Shown: piece by piece, positions 8,252 through 17,261 of the stretch | Position numbering within the stretch: the first letter of the stretch is position 1 | How the letters are laid out: the number at the start of each line of letters is the position of its first letter | Assembly (NCBI GenBank): GCA_022180725.1 | Contig: BQMO01000005.1 | Location: forward strand, 124,001 to 188,000 | Direction: 5' to 3' | Source of the DNA: Phycisphaerae bacterium | GTDB taxonomy: Bacteria; Planctomycetota; Phycisphaerae; Phycisphaerales; UBA1924 | Length of the DNA: 64,000 bases | Made by a program: the position numbers and the translations under genes | Notes under the pieces: generated by a model | Database searches by the model: none | What the model saw: the letters and a program-made list of their open reading frames with translations, nothing else | Told to the model about the DNA's origin: nothing

Positions 8252-9325
8252 CTATTCAATCTCCGGCAGCGCGCACGACCCGCCGTGCTTGAGGTGGTAG
8301 TCCTGGTGGTATTCCTCCGCGGGCCAGAACTCACCCGCCTCCGCGATCGGCACCACCTGCGTCGCCACGCCGTAGTGCAGGTACCGCGGCGTCTTCCGCT
8401 GCGCTTCGATGAACGCCGCCGCCGCCGCCTGCTGCCCCGCGTCCGCCGTGAAGATCGCCGAGCGGTACTGCGTCCCCACGTCCGGCCCCTGCCGGTTCAC
8501 CTGCGACGGATTGTGAAACTTGAAGAACCACTCCAGCAACTGCCCGTACGTCACCCGCGCGGGGTCGAACACCACCTTCACCGTCTCGGCGTGCTGCGTC
8601 GTGCCTTCGCACACTTGCTTGTACGTCGGGTTCGCCACCTTCCCGCCCATGTACCCGCTCACCGCGTCGATCACCCCCGGCACTTGCTGAAACCTGTCCT
8701 CCACCCCCCAGAAGCACCCGCCCGCGAAGTACGCCGTCTCGGTCTTCACCGGCAACGCCCCCGCCGGCAGCGCCGTGTCCTTCTCGACAAACGTCAGCGA
8801 CACGCTGTTCAGGCAGTACCGCCGACCTGTCGGCTTCGGGCCATCGTCGAAGACGTGCCCTAAGTGTCCGCCGCACCGCGCGCACAGAATCTCCGTCCGC
8901 ACCATGCCGTACGAACGATCCGACTCTTCGCGAATGTGCGCCGGGTCGAACGGCTGGAAGAAACTCGGCCAGCCCGTCCCGCTGTCGAACTTCGCCCCGG
9001 ACGAAAACAGCGGCAGGTCGCACAGCCGGCAGAGGTACGTCCCGTCCTTCTTGTTGTCGACCAGATTCCCGCAGAACGCCCGCTCCGTCCCCTTCGCCAG
9101 AATCACCGCCGCTTCTTCCGGCGTCAATCCCTTGGCCAACTCGTCGATCCGGGTCTGCCCGAGCGGCGTCACGTCCCGCCCCGACTTCGAGTACTTCACC
9201 ACAGTCTCCTTCTGCTTCGTCACCGACGGCGATTCGCCCGTGCCCGGCTGACGCGCCAGCCCCACCACCGCCGCACACGCGGCCAGCCCCAGCACGCCCA
9301 GTACCAATGTTCGCATGTTCCGCAT
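8252..9325 (-). CDS. msrBA: MsrB-MsrA fusion, peptide methionine sulfoxide reductase
   Basis: A 357-residue exported bifunctional repair enzyme that reduces both stereoisomers of methionine sulfoxide. Residues 1-25 are a membrane anchor or lipoprotein signal (GLAAC, C17). The MsrB domain (about 45-180) has the zinc cysteines C99, C102, C148 and C151, the GTGWPSF motif and the catalytic cysteine in RRYCLNSVSL (C171). The MsrA domain (about 195-345) has GGCFWGVE with catalytic C204, and a C-terminal cysteine in GGSCALPE likely to be the resolving one. The B-then-A order is the reverse of PilB-type fusions. Export implies repair of envelope proteins. An alternative start is 9 nt downstream. Confidence 0.93.
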   Translation of the reverse strand: MRNMRTLVLGVLGLAACAAVVGLARQPGTGESPSVTKQKETVVKYSKSGRDVTPLGQTRIDELAKGLTPEEAAVILAKGTERAFCGNLVDNKKDGTYLCRLCDLPLFSSGAKFDSGTGWPSFFQPFDPAHIREESDRSYGMVRTEILCARCGGHLGHVFDDGPKPTGRRYCLNSVSLTFVEKDTALPAGALPVKTETAYFAGGCFWGVEDRFQQVPGVIDAVSGYMGGKVANPTYKQVCEGTTQHAETVKVVFDPARVTYGQLLEWFFKFHNPSQVNRQGPDVGTQYRSAIFTADAGQQAAAAAFIEAQRKTPRYLHYGVATQVVPIAEAGEFWPAEEYHQDYHLKHGGSCALPEIE

Positions 9326-9397
9326 GACGTCGTCCCCGGCCACAGCCACCCCCGCGGCGACCCATTCGTACGCCCGCATCCCGCGCCGGGTTCTCCC

Positions 9398-11401
9398 CTA
9401 CTCCACCCCCACCACCGCCGCGCCCTTCCCGAACACCTCCCCCAGCACCCCATGCGGCCGTTCCAGCCACAGATATCCCGCTGGCAACGCGTCCACATTC
9501 GTCAGCAGCACCGTCGCATCGCCTGCTTCCAGCCTCACCGGGGGCGTGAATGCCTCGCCCTCGTACAACGCACCGCGTGACAGCCGCACCCCGTCGATCA
9601 CGCCTTTGAAGAACGACATCGGGTTCCCGTCCGCCCCGACATCGCCCCCGATGATCAACGGCAGGGCGTTGGGCGTCCGCGGGCCGCTCCCCTGCACGTG
9701 CGACGTCAGCCGGCCGTCCACGTACAGCCGAACCTCCGCGCCATCGAACACCCCCGCCACGTGGTGCCAGACTCCCGTCCGCAGCACCGCCTGCCCCGGC
9801 CCGGCTTCCACATACTTCCCGGCCAAGTTCACGGTGAAGTTCGGCACGCCCCGGCTCACGAACAGCCCGTACTCCGAACTCTCCGTCTTGCATACCAGCC
9901 CCGTCCGCGCGTCCCACGCGTTGGCCTTGAATCGCGCCTCGAGTGTGAACGGCCCGTCGGGCAGTTCAAACCGATCGTTCCACACCCGCACCGCCGATGC
10001 TCCGTCAAACTTCAGCCCCTGGTTCGTCGCCGGCGCCGTCGGCCCGGGCAAGGCTCCCAGCGACATCGCCGCCTTGTGCCGCCGCGTCGGGAGCGTGTAC
10101 CGATGCCCCGGCATCAGCACGTCCGCGTCCACCACGAACTCCATCGGCCTGAGATACTCGTCCATGCCGAACGCCCCGCGACGGACCTCGAACTCGAATG
10201 TCCCCGACGCCCCCGCCGCGACGCGCCCGTGCCGATGATCCGGCACCGCCACCCAGCGCGCATCCGCGCTGTCGGGCATCACCGTCACGTCCGCCTCGCG
10301 CGTTGTCGGGTTCTTCACCGTCACCGTCACCGTCCGCCGCACGGCCCCCTGCGCGTCAAACTCCAGCACGCCCCGGATGCGCGGCGGCGTATCGGCCATC
10401 GCGGCGCACTGGTTCGCCAGTTCCCCCGTCAACTCCCTCACGTCCATCGCCGCCCCCACGGGGAACGACGCCATCGCCACCTGGTTCTTCCGCACCGTCA
10501 CCAACTGGTAATGGTGCAGCCACCCCGCGTCGGGCACCACCGAGCTCTGCGCCCCGCCCACGGTCGCCAGCGTCACGTACTCGATCCCGTCCCGGGGGTC
10601 GTACCGCATGCGGTGGATGTGCCCCGCGAACACCGCCGTCACGTTCCCCGCCGACTTCAACAATGCGTGCACCCGGTCCCAGTCGTCCCCGTACCCGCCC
10701 CCCAGCCATCGCGGGTGGTGAAGAAAAATGAACACATGATCGGCATCCTTCGCCTTCGCCAGCGTGTCCTTCAGGAACGCGAACTGCTCGGCGCTCATCC
10801 GCTGCGCGTCGGGCTTGCCGAAGTCCTTCTCCCCCGTCGCCGGGTTCCCCTCGTCGCTGTACAGCGCGATGAACCAGCAGTTCTTGTGCCGGAAGGCGTA
10901 CCACAGCGGGCCGAAGTTCGCCTCGTAGTCCGCCTCGTGCTCGCCCGGCGGCTTGCCGGGACCCCGCCAGTAGATGTCGTGATTCCCCGACACCGGAAAC
11001 CACGGACATCGCAACTCGTTCATGATCCCCTTGTACTCCTCGCACTGCTTCAGCCATGGCTCGGTCGTGTTGTACCCCTGGATCAGGTCCCCCACCGTCA
11101 TCACCAGGTCCGGCTCGACCAGGTTCACGTCGCGCACCGCGTCGGCCAGCACCGCCACCCCGCTCGCCGGGCCGCCCGTCCGATCGCCAAAGACCGCGAA
11201 CACGAACGCGTCCTTCTCTTGGGGCAGGGGCAGCACGATCTCGCTCTTCCGCGTGGTCACGAACCGCGCCGCGGTGGGCGCGTCGGTCTCGTGCCTGGGG
11301 TTGTGGTGGTGCGTGTGCCGCGTGTGCCCGATGTTGTCCGTCTGGCCCGCGGCGGACGCGCCGAGTACCACGCCGACAACGAAAGAGGCGATGACATGCA
11401 T
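9398..11401 (-). CDS. secreted metallophosphoesterase with C-terminal LamG domain
   Basis: A 667-residue exported protein. After a signal peptide (MHVIASFVVGVVLGASAAGQ) comes a His-rich stretch, then a calcineurin-like phosphoesterase domain (about 50-300). That domain has the metal motifs FGDRTGG, VGDLIQG, SGNHDIYW and FAGHIHRMRY; the standard GDxHG aspartate-histidine pair reads GDRTGG. A beta-sandwich linker (about 320-430) leads to a laminin-G/concanavalin-like domain (about 450-600), recognisable from FTLEARFKAN, WHHVAGVFDGAEVRLYVDG and a late GVIDGVRLSRGALYEGE segment. It probably cleaves phosphate esters on an extracellular glycan or lipid bound by the LamG domain; the substrate is unknown. 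A CGGAG element about 10 nt upstream supports this start. Confidence 0.85.
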   Translation of the reverse strand: MHVIASFVVGVVLGASAAGQTDNIGHTRHTHHHNPRHETDAPTAARFVTTRKSEIVLPLPQEKDAFVFAVFGDRTGGPASGVAVLADAVRDVNLVEPDLVMTVGDLIQGYNTTEPWLKQCEEYKGIMNELRCPWFPVSGNHDIYWRGPGKPPGEHEADYEANFGPLWYAFRHKNCWFIALYSDEGNPATGEKDFGKPDAQRMSAEQFAFLKDTLAKAKDADHVFIFLHHPRWLGGGYGDDWDRVHALLKSAGNVTAVFAGHIHRMRYDPRDGIEYVTLATVGGAQSSVVPDAGWLHHYQLVTVRKNQVAMASFPVGAAMDVRELTGELANQCAAMADTPPRIRGVLEFDAQGAVRRTVTVTVKNPTTREADVTVMPDSADARWVAVPDHRHGRVAAGASGTFEFEVRRGAFGMDEYLRPMEFVVDADVLMPGHRYTLPTRRHKAAMSLGALPGPTAPATNQGLKFDGASAVRVWNDRFELPDGPFTLEARFKANAWDARTGLVCKTESSEYGLFVSRGVPNFTVNLAGKYVEAGPGQAVLRTGVWHHVAGVFDGAEVRLYVDGRLTSHVQGSGPRTPNALPLIIGGDVGADGNPMSFFKGVIDGVRLSRGALYEGEAFTPPVRLEAGDATVLLTNVDALPAGYLWLERPHGVLGEVFGKGAAVVGVE

Positions 11402-11499
11402 GGAATGAATGCTCCGATCGCGAATTTCGCGAAGAAGCATTGTCGCACAGTTCATGCGTCGCCGCAAGGTCGCGCGCCTCGATCCCGCACGACGTCCGA

Positions 11500-12177
11500 T
11501 CAGCGTCGCCGACGCGCCAGCGTCAGCAGCCCCGCCCCGGCGAGCAGCCCGACGCCCGGCGCCGGCACATTGTGGACGACCACCTCGAAGTTGTCGTACA
11601 TCACCGTGTTGCTGTACGGCGTGCCCGTCGACGAGTTGCCCACCGCGAACCCGAATCGGATCGGGGCGCCGGTCGCGGAAAAATCGATCCCCCCGGCCGC
11701 GCCGTCGAGCCGCGTGAAATCCGCCGCGGTCACGCCCGTGATGGCATACGTACCCCAGGCCCCGCTGCTGCCCGTCACCGTGTACGCCGCGCCGAATACC
11801 GCCGTGCCCTGCTTGGCCGCCAGCACCAGCGCGTGCCCGTCACCACCCGCGCCCTGCACGAATCGGTAGTCAATCGCGAAATCAACGCTCAGGATCGCGC
11901 CCGTGGTCATCGGTTCGTACCGCGTGGCGTTCGTCGTGCCGTATCGGCTGACGCCCCACACAGTGCCGCCGCCGTTCACCGAGTTGGTCAGTTGCCGCGC
12001 CATCCCGGGGTTCCCCCCCGCCACCTGCGTCGCCGACGATGTCCCCCCGGCCGCGAGCGTCACCAGTTCAAAGCCCCAATTGCTGGGCGTGAACGTCCCG
12101 TCGGTATACGTCACCGCGGCCCCTGCCGACCCGCTCGCCAACATCACCGCCACGATGGAATACCCCAAGATGCGCAT
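11500..12177 (-). CDS. secreted PEP-CTERM-like protein
   Basis: A 225-residue secreted protein. A signal peptide (MRILGYSIVAVMLASGSAGA) precedes a beta-rich domain of about 180 residues. The tail is VPAPGVGLLAGAGLLTLARRRR: a VPAPG motif, a hydrophobic helix and an arginine run. That is the tripartite PEP-CTERM-type sorting signal in the form found in Phycisphaerae. It is probably processed by an exosortase-type system and surface-anchored. The ligand is unknown. GGGAGAG precedes the chosen ATG. Confidence 0.75.
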   Translation of the reverse strand: MRILGYSIVAVMLASGSAGAAVTYTDGTFTPSNWGFELVTLAAGGTSSATQVAGGNPGMARQLTNSVNGGGTVWGVSRYGTTNATRYEPMTTGAILSVDFAIDYRFVQGAGGDGHALVLAAKQGTAVFGAAYTVTGSSGAWGTYAITGVTAADFTRLDGAAGGIDFSATGAPIRFGFAVGNSSTGTPYSNTVMYDNFEVVVHNVPAPGVGLLAGAGLLTLARRRR

Positions 12178-12324
12178 CGTCTCTCCCTCTCTCTCCCCCA
12201 TGGACCCGTGCGTGCCGGTCGAGTCTACCGCGTCTCAACAAAAATGCAATACATTTCGAGGCTCGTCGATTCGCTCCCACGACGAATCTGCGGCCTGGAC
12301 GGATCGCCGACCAGTTATCCGCCA

Positions 12325-13371
12325 CTACAGCGTCGCCAAGTCGATCACAAACCGATACTTCACGTCGCCCTTCAGCATCCGCTCGAACGCCGCGTTGATC
12401 CCCGCCATGGGAATCACCTCCACGTCCGATGTCACCCCGTGCGCCCCGCAGAAGTCCAGCATCTCCTGCGTCTCCTTCAGCCCCCCGATCAGCGACCCCA
12501 CCACCGCGCGCCGGCGGAAGAGCATCGGGAACAACTCCAGCGGCGGGTGAGGCCGGTCCGGCGCGCCCACCAGGCACATCGTCCCGTCACGCCGCAGCGT
12601 CGCGATGAACGGGTTGAGGTCGTGCGGCGCCGCGACCGTGTTCAGCACGAAGTGCAGCGTGTTCGCCGCGCCCTGCATCTGCCCCGCGTCCTTCGAGATC
12701 ACCACGCGGTGCGCCCCGAGCCGCTTGGCGTCCTCGGCCTTGCCGGGCGAGGTCGTGAACAGCGTCACCTCCGCCCCCATCGCCGCCGCCAACTTCACCC
12801 CCATGTGCCCCAGCCCGCCCAGCCCCACCACGCCCACGCGCGTCCCCTTGCCCACGCCGAACTTCCGCAGCGGCGAATACGTCGTGATCCCGGCGCACAG
12901 CAGCGGCGCCGCCCCCGCCGCGTTCAGCGACTCCGGGATCCGCAGCACGAAGTCCTGATCCACCGTGATCGCCTTGGAGTACCCCCCGAAGGTGTGCGGC
13001 CCGGCCTGGTGCGCGTCCGGCGAGCCGTACGTCATCGTGAACCCGGTGTCGCAGTAGTTCTCCAGCCCGGCACGGCAACTCTCGCACGTCCGGCATGAAT
13101 CCACCAGGCACCCCACGCCCACCCGGTCCCCCGCCTTGAACCCGCGCACCGCCGCACCCACCTTCGTCACCCGCCCCACGATCTCGTGCCCTGGCACGCA
13201 CGGATACGGCGTCATCTTCCACTCATTGCGCGCAAAGTGCAGGTCGCTGTGACACACCCCGCAGTGCGTGATCTCGATCGCCACGTCCTTCGGCCCGGGC
13301 TCTCGCCGGGTGATGGAGTACGGCACGAGCGGGGTGGTCGCGGACAGCGCGGCGTAGGCGGGCGTGGGCAT
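12325..13371 (-). CDS. zinc-dependent NAD(P) alcohol dehydrogenase, YahK/CAD type
   Basis: A 348-residue medium-chain dehydrogenase that interconverts aldehydes and alcohols with NAD(P)H. Catalytic-zinc ligands are C40 in HCGVCHSDLHF and H62 in PGHEIVG, with a later cysteine in LLCAGITT. Structural-zinc cysteines are C93, C96, C99 and C107. The Rossmann motif GLGGLGHMG follows. The pattern is that of the cinnamyl-alcohol-dehydrogenase/YahK subgroup, usually broad-range NADPH aldehyde reductases. GGAGGA lies before the start. It is the last gene before the nonulosonate locus on the same strand, but it has its own promoter word and is probably not part of that pathway. Confidence 0.9.
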   Translation of the reverse strand: MPTPAYAALSATTPLVPYSITRREPGPKDVAIEITHCGVCHSDLHFARNEWKMTPYPCVPGHEIVGRVTKVGAAVRGFKAGDRVGVGCLVDSCRTCESCRAGLENYCDTGFTMTYGSPDAHQAGPHTFGGYSKAITVDQDFVLRIPESLNAAGAAPLLCAGITTYSPLRKFGVGKGTRVGVVGLGGLGHMGVKLAAAMGAEVTLFTTSPGKAEDAKRLGAHRVVISKDAGQMQGAANTLHFVLNTVAAPHDLNPFIATLRRDGTMCLVGAPDRPHPPLELFPMLFRRRAVVGSLIGGLKETQEMLDFCGAHGVTSDVEVIPMAGINAAFERMLKGDVKYRFVIDLATL

Positions 13372-13391
13372 GCATTCCTCCAGGGACGCAG

Positions 13392-13397
13392 AGCGTA
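13392..13397 (-). promoter_or_regulatory. -10 element TACGCT with a short leader
   Basis: TACGCT on the minus strand lies 20 nt before the ATG at 13371. The leader carries GGAGGA. Confidence 0.4.
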
Positions 13398-13410
13398 GCC
13401 CCGCGTTCGT

Positions 13411-14562
13411 TCAGTACGCACACTGCTTCCGCAGCGATACCGGCGCCGTGAAACTCGCCGCGAGAATCCCCGCGATCCGCTCGCCCGTGCGCCCGTCCCC
13501 GTACGGGTGTGTAATCGACGCGCGATCAATCCGCCGCGCCGCGTCCACACCTTCGCGCACCGCCACCGTCCGTTCCGCCTCGACGTGCACGACGTTCGCG
13601 CACCGCTCGCGCCCGGCCTGCCGACGCCCCACGTCCACCGCGGGCACGCCCAGCACCGCGCCCTCGATCAACGCCGCGGAACTGTTCCCCACCACCACCC
13701 CGCCGCTCGACGCCAGTCGCTTCAGCACACCCACAAACTCCCGTCGAGGCAGGTGCTCGCGCACCACGATCGACCCGCCCGCCTGCTCGATGGCCCGCAG
13801 CACACCCTCGCGCCCCGCGTCCAGGTTCGGGTGTAACGCCAGCACGCGCTCCCCGGTCAACGCCGCGAGCACCTGCGCCGCCCCGGCCTCCTCCGTCTCC
13901 GCGTCCCGCCCGATCGGGTGCATCACGAACACCGCCGTCGGCTCGCCCACGTCCGCCCAGCGCGCGTCGTCCGCCGGCGGGATCGTGCCCAGGTCGTCCA
14001 CCGCCGGCGACCCCACGACGTGCACCCGCGCGGGGTCTTCCCCCATCCGCACGATCCGCTCGGCGCTCGCCGCCGTCGCCGCCAGATGCAGGTGCGCGAG
14101 TTTCGTGATCGCGTGCCGCATCGCCTCGTCGGCCACACCCTCGGCCCGATCCCCGCCGTGCACGTGCGCCAGCGCGAACCCCCCCACGCTCGCCGCGCTC
14201 GCCGCCGCGAACGCCTCGATGCGATCCCCCAGCACAACCACCCACCCCGGGCGCAGCCCCTCAAACGCCCGTCCGAACCGCGCCACCCCCGCCGCCAGCG
14301 CCTCCACGTCCGCCGCCCGGCCCGTGCGCCCCGCCACCTGCATCGGCACAGACGCCGCCACCGGAAACGCCGCCTTCACCTCCCGATACGTCAGCCCGGG
14401 CGACACCAGGTGACTCCCTGCCGCTACTACCGCCAACTCCAGCCCCGGCTGCCGCGCCACCGCGCGCATCACCGGCGCCAGCAGCCCGAACTCCGCCCGG
14501 CTGCCCGTGACGACCGCGATCCGCGATCGCACGCCCGTGTCAAGATCGATCGGCCCGGTCAT
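13411..14562 (-). CDS. neuC: UDP-N-acetylglucosamine 2-epimerase, hydrolysing (NeuC)
   Basis: A 383-residue GT-B fold enzyme that converts a UDP-HexNAc to free N-acetylmannosamine (or a related sugar), the first step to sialic-acid-like nonulosonates. NeuC features are VTGSRAEFGLLAPV at the N-terminus, LGDRIEAFAA (GDR 112-114), HVHGGDRAEG (about 133-141), and GNSSAALIEGAVLGVPAVDV with GRRQAGRERCANV near 285-320. That last block is the NeuC/WecB UDP-binding region in its NeuC form. A TACGCT hexamer 6 nt before the ATG implies a leaderless mRNA. It lies downstream of neuA and neuB, separated from neuB by a large secreted-protein gene. Confidence 0.9.
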   Translation of the reverse strand: MTGPIDLDTGVRSRIAVVTGSRAEFGLLAPVMRAVARQPGLELAVVAAGSHLVSPGLTYREVKAAFPVAASVPMQVAGRTGRAADVEALAAGVARFGRAFEGLRPGWVVVLGDRIEAFAAASAASVGGFALAHVHGGDRAEGVADEAMRHAITKLAHLHLAATAASAERIVRMGEDPARVHVVGSPAVDDLGTIPPADDARWADVGEPTAVFVMHPIGRDAETEEAGAAQVLAALTGERVLALHPNLDAGREGVLRAIEQAGGSIVVREHLPRREFVGVLKRLASSGGVVVGNSSAALIEGAVLGVPAVDVGRRQAGRERCANVVHVEAERTVAVREGVDAARRIDRASITHPYGDGRTGERIAGILAASFTAPVSLRKQCAY

Positions 14563-14568
14563 GCCCCG

Positions 14569-14574
14569 AGCGTA
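14569..14574 (-). promoter_or_regulatory. -10 element TACGCT of leaderless neuC
   Basis: The hexamer ends 6 nt before the ATG at 14562 on the minus strand, with no Shine-Dalgarno site. Confidence 0.5.
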
Positions 14575-14612
14575 TCGCGCCCGCGTTCCCCTGCGCCCAA
14601 CACCCGCCGCCG

Positions 14613-17210
14613 TCACGGCCCGGCGCTGATCGTTGCCCCGATCAGGAAACTCACCTCCACCGTGCCCGCCGTCAGCCCCGATGGCACGCCCCCCGTCAGT
14701 CGAACCTGCACCGCCAGCGGCTCGTCCAGTGTTTCCGGCTCCACCACGGTCATCCACTTGTCGTCCGGGGTCCGCACCGTGGTCCCGGCCGTCATCGCGT
14801 TCACCAGCGACGCGAACCGTGTCGGGTGCACCACCGACCCCGCCGCAAGCGTCGCCGACGTCACGCCCCCGCCCGCGAACGGCTCGATCACCCGGAACTT
14901 CACCGCCTGGCACACCCCGCCGCGCGTCGCCCGCATCCGGTCGCCGTACCGCGGCAGGCTCGCCAGGTTCAGCGTCGAGGTGCCGGTGCCCGTTGATGGA
15001 AAATCCGACGCCTTCAGCACCACCGTCACCCACTCGGGGTTCAACGCCACCGTCGGGTTCCCCGTCACGGTCGTGTCCGCCCAGAGGAACGCGCCGTTCC
15101 CGGCACGCGACCAGTTCGACACCACCGCGTCCACCTGCCCGATGAACTTCGCCGCACCATCCCCGTGAATGGTCAGATTGTTGAACAGGAATCGGCTGCG
15201 CGTATCCGCCGCCGCCCCGACGCTCGGCGGGCCCGAGACCACCCGCACCAGCCCCTCCGTCATCGTGTTCGTCAGCACGCCGTCCACCACGCGCCCATAC
15301 CCGGCCGAGCGCAGCACCAGGAACGACGCCTGCCCGTCGCCGACCGCCACATTGTCGCTCGCGATCAGCCGCCGCACCGTGATCCACGCGCTGCCCGGCA
15401 TCGACGGCGCCAGCACCGCGAAACTCCCCGCCGGCGTCTGTGACCGCATCTCGCAATCGCGGATCACCAGCGTGTCCACGTTCGACTGCACCTCGATCAG
15501 GTTCGCCCCCGATCCGCTCTGCCGCAGGTTCCGCACGCCGCTCAGTTCCAGCCGGCCGATCCCCGGCATGCCCTGCCCGACCCGCACGCCCGTCATCGTC
15601 GGCGGAACGTTCACCCCGCGCACGACCGCGTTCTCCAGCCCCCACGCACCCAGGTCGATCACCGCGTACCCCGGCGACCCGCCCGTGATCGTGATGTTCT
15701 CGATCTCCAGGTTGCGGATCGGCAGGTCGTACATCCCCACATCCACCGTCGCCCGCATGCCAAACGCGTTCTCGCGCAGCCGCCCGTGAAGATTCCGCAC
15801 GCGAATCCCGTCCGCGTACGCCCCGCTCGGCCCCGCGCGCCCCACGATCCGGAACGGCTCGAAACTGTCCGTGAACGACACCCCGTCCACCAGCACGTCC
15901 GTGATCGGCCCCTCCACCATCGCCGCGTCCCAGTACGCCGGATAGTCGTACTGCGTGAACGCGATCATGTTGTCGCCGGTTGTCCCGCTGATGTCGAGCA
16001 GCTTCACCCAGGAATGCCGCCCTGAAAAGTGAAGCCCGTCGCTCTTCGTCCCTCCGTACGCCGAGGCGCCGCGGAACCGCACCCCGCGGCACACCGTCCC
16101 CTCCCCGTTGTTGAACAGCACGCAGTACTTCCCCGTCGCCCCCGTGCCCGGCGCCACCCCCACGCCCGTTTCGAACGTGATGTTCTCGATCGTCAGGTCG
16201 CGGTAGTTGACAAACCGGCACGTGTGCTGATCGTCGGGCGCCAGCGCCTCCGCCCGCGCGATCGTTCCACCCCCGCCGATCCACACATTCTCCGTCCGAG
16301 TCCCCTCGTTGAAACGGAACAGCGCCCCGCTACCGCTGGTCGCCGACGCGTACTGCGCATGCCGGATCACCCGCACCCCCGGCCCGATCCAGACCACCCG
16401 CCCCGAGGGGATCACCACCGCCGCCCCCAGGTAGTAATCCCCCGGCGCTGTGAACATCACCGCGCCGTGCGCGTTCAGCAGCGATTGCACCACGCCCGCG
16501 TCCGCCTGCGCTTCGGCCAGCGTCGGCGAGGCCGCACGCGCAACCACCCCATGATCCGCCACGTCCGCGCGGCTCGTCGCGCTCATCGGCCCGGGTGGTC
16601 CCATCGGCCCGACAGGCCCCGGCGGTCCGGTCGCGCCCGCAGGACCCGGAGCGCCCGCCGGCCCAGGCGTGCCCTCCGGTCCGGTCGGCCCTGTGGGCCC
16701 GGGTGGGCCTGTTTCACCACGCTCTCCCGCGGGCCCGATTGGACCCGGCGGCCCAACGGGTCCGGGCGGCCCCGGCGGCGCATTCAACGCCATTACCGCG
16801 TACGGCACCGCCGTCACCGCTTGCCGCGGCGTGAGCGTCTCGTACCCCGGCTCTTGCCCTTGCCCATCCCATGCCGGCCATCGCACGCGAACCTCGAGGT
16901 ACCGCGCCGACCCGTCGAACGACCCGGCCTCAAAGTCCAGCGTTGCCGCGAACTCGCCCCGCCGCAAGTCGATCGCGTTCGCCGCCAACATTGGCCCGAT
17001 CGCCGATCCTCCGTCCGCCGCGTCGAACAGCACAAACACCAAATCCGCCGCTCCCTCCACCGGCACGCCGCTCTGCTCCAGCCGCCCTTGGTACGTGAAC
17101 GCCGCGCTGATCGGCTGCCCACCCGTGCGCACCGACACCCCGGCCAACACCAGCGCCGCAGACATCATCCACGTCATCCACCGTTCTCGGACCATGTGCG
17201 ATCCAGCCAC
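14613..17210 (-). CDS. secreted protein with collagen-like stalk and beta-helix domain
   Basis: An exported protein of about 865 residues. A signal peptide (about 5-35) is followed by an FTYQGRL...[14 protein letters not shown] domain (about 38-145) that also begins the protein at 51707-53671. Then come 21 uninterrupted Gly-X-Y triplets (collagen-like, encoded at 16584-16772). A long right-handed beta-helix/pectate-lyase-like region fills about residues 225-720, with repeated short strands such as [13 protein letters not shown] and [14 protein letters not shown] beta-rich tail closes the protein. The plan resembles a trimeric phage-type tail spike on a collagen stalk. It lies between neuB and neuC. 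The GTG at 17210 is 7 nt after a -10 hexamer; an in-frame ATG at 17195 is the alternative. Its ligand or enzyme activity is unknown. Confidence 0.8.
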   Translation of the reverse strand: MAGSHMVRERWMTWMMSAALVLAGVSVRTGGQPISAAFTYQGRLEQSGVPVEGAADLVFVLFDAADGGSAIGPMLAANAIDLRRGEFAATLDFEAGSFDGSARYLEVRVRWPAWDGQGQEPGYETLTPRQAVTAVPYAVMALNAPPGPPGPVGPPGPIGPAGERGETGPPGPTGPTGPEGTPGPAGAPGPAGATGPPGPVGPMGPPGPMSATSRADVADHGVVARAASPTLAEAQADAGVVQSLLNAHGAVMFTAPGDYYLGAAVVIPSGRVVWIGPGVRVIRHAQYASATSGSGALFRFNEGTRTENVWIGGGGTIARAEALAPDDQHTCRFVNYRDLTIENITFETGVGVAPGTGATGKYCVLFNNGEGTVCRGVRFRGASAYGGTKSDGLHFSGRHSWVKLLDISGTTGDNMIAFTQYDYPAYWDAAMVEGPITDVLVDGVSFTDSFEPFRIVGRAGPSGAYADGIRVRNLHGRLRENAFGMRATVDVGMYDLPIRNLEIENITITGGSPGYAVIDLGAWGLENAVVRGVNVPPTMTGVRVGQGMPGIGRLELSGVRNLRQSGSGANLIEVQSNVDTLVIRDCEMRSQTPAGSFAVLAPSMPGSAWITVRRLIASDNVAVGDGQASFLVLRSAGYGRVVDGVLTNTMTEGLVRVVSGPPSVGAAADTRSRFLFNNLTIHGDGAAKFIGQVDAVVSNWSRAGNGAFLWADTTVTGNPTVALNPEWVTVVLKASDFPSTGTGTSTLNLASLPRYGDRMRATRGGVCQAVKFRVIEPFAGGGVTSATLAAGSVVHPTRFASLVNAMTAGTTVRTPDDKWMTVVEPETLDEPLAVQVRLTGGVPSGLTAGTVEVSFLIGATISAGP
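16584..16772 (-). repeat. collagen-like Gly-X-Y repeat tract (21 triplets)
   Basis: The minus strand encodes 63 residues of perfect Gly-X-Y periodicity, rich in GPP, GPV, GPT and GPA. On DNA this is a 9-nt-phased GGNCCN-rich tract. Such tracts fold as a triple helix, so the protein is probably a trimer, and they are prone to slippage. Confidence 0.95.
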
Positions 17211-17217
17211 CCGCCGC

Positions 17218-17223
17218 ACTCTA
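17218..17223 (-). promoter_or_regulatory. -10 element TAGAGT of a leaderless gene
   Basis: TAGAGT ends 7 nt before the in-frame GTG at 17210. This is why that start is preferred over the ATG at 17195. Confidence 0.4.
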
Positions 17224-17261
17224 CCACCTCGGCCCGATTCAGCAACTGCTTCTTTCCACAC

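Noticed and set aside
14563-16284. N-terminal extension of the neuC frame to a protein of about 950 residues
   Set aside because: The extra part is a Gly/Arg-rich shadow of the beta-helix gene. NeuC has the normal length from 14562 and a promoter word right before it.
16584-16772. Regular short-period DNA repeat that could be taken for a CRISPR or VNTR array
   Set aside because: The period matches Gly-X-Y codons in the correct frame of a secreted protein. There are no spacers or constant repeat units.
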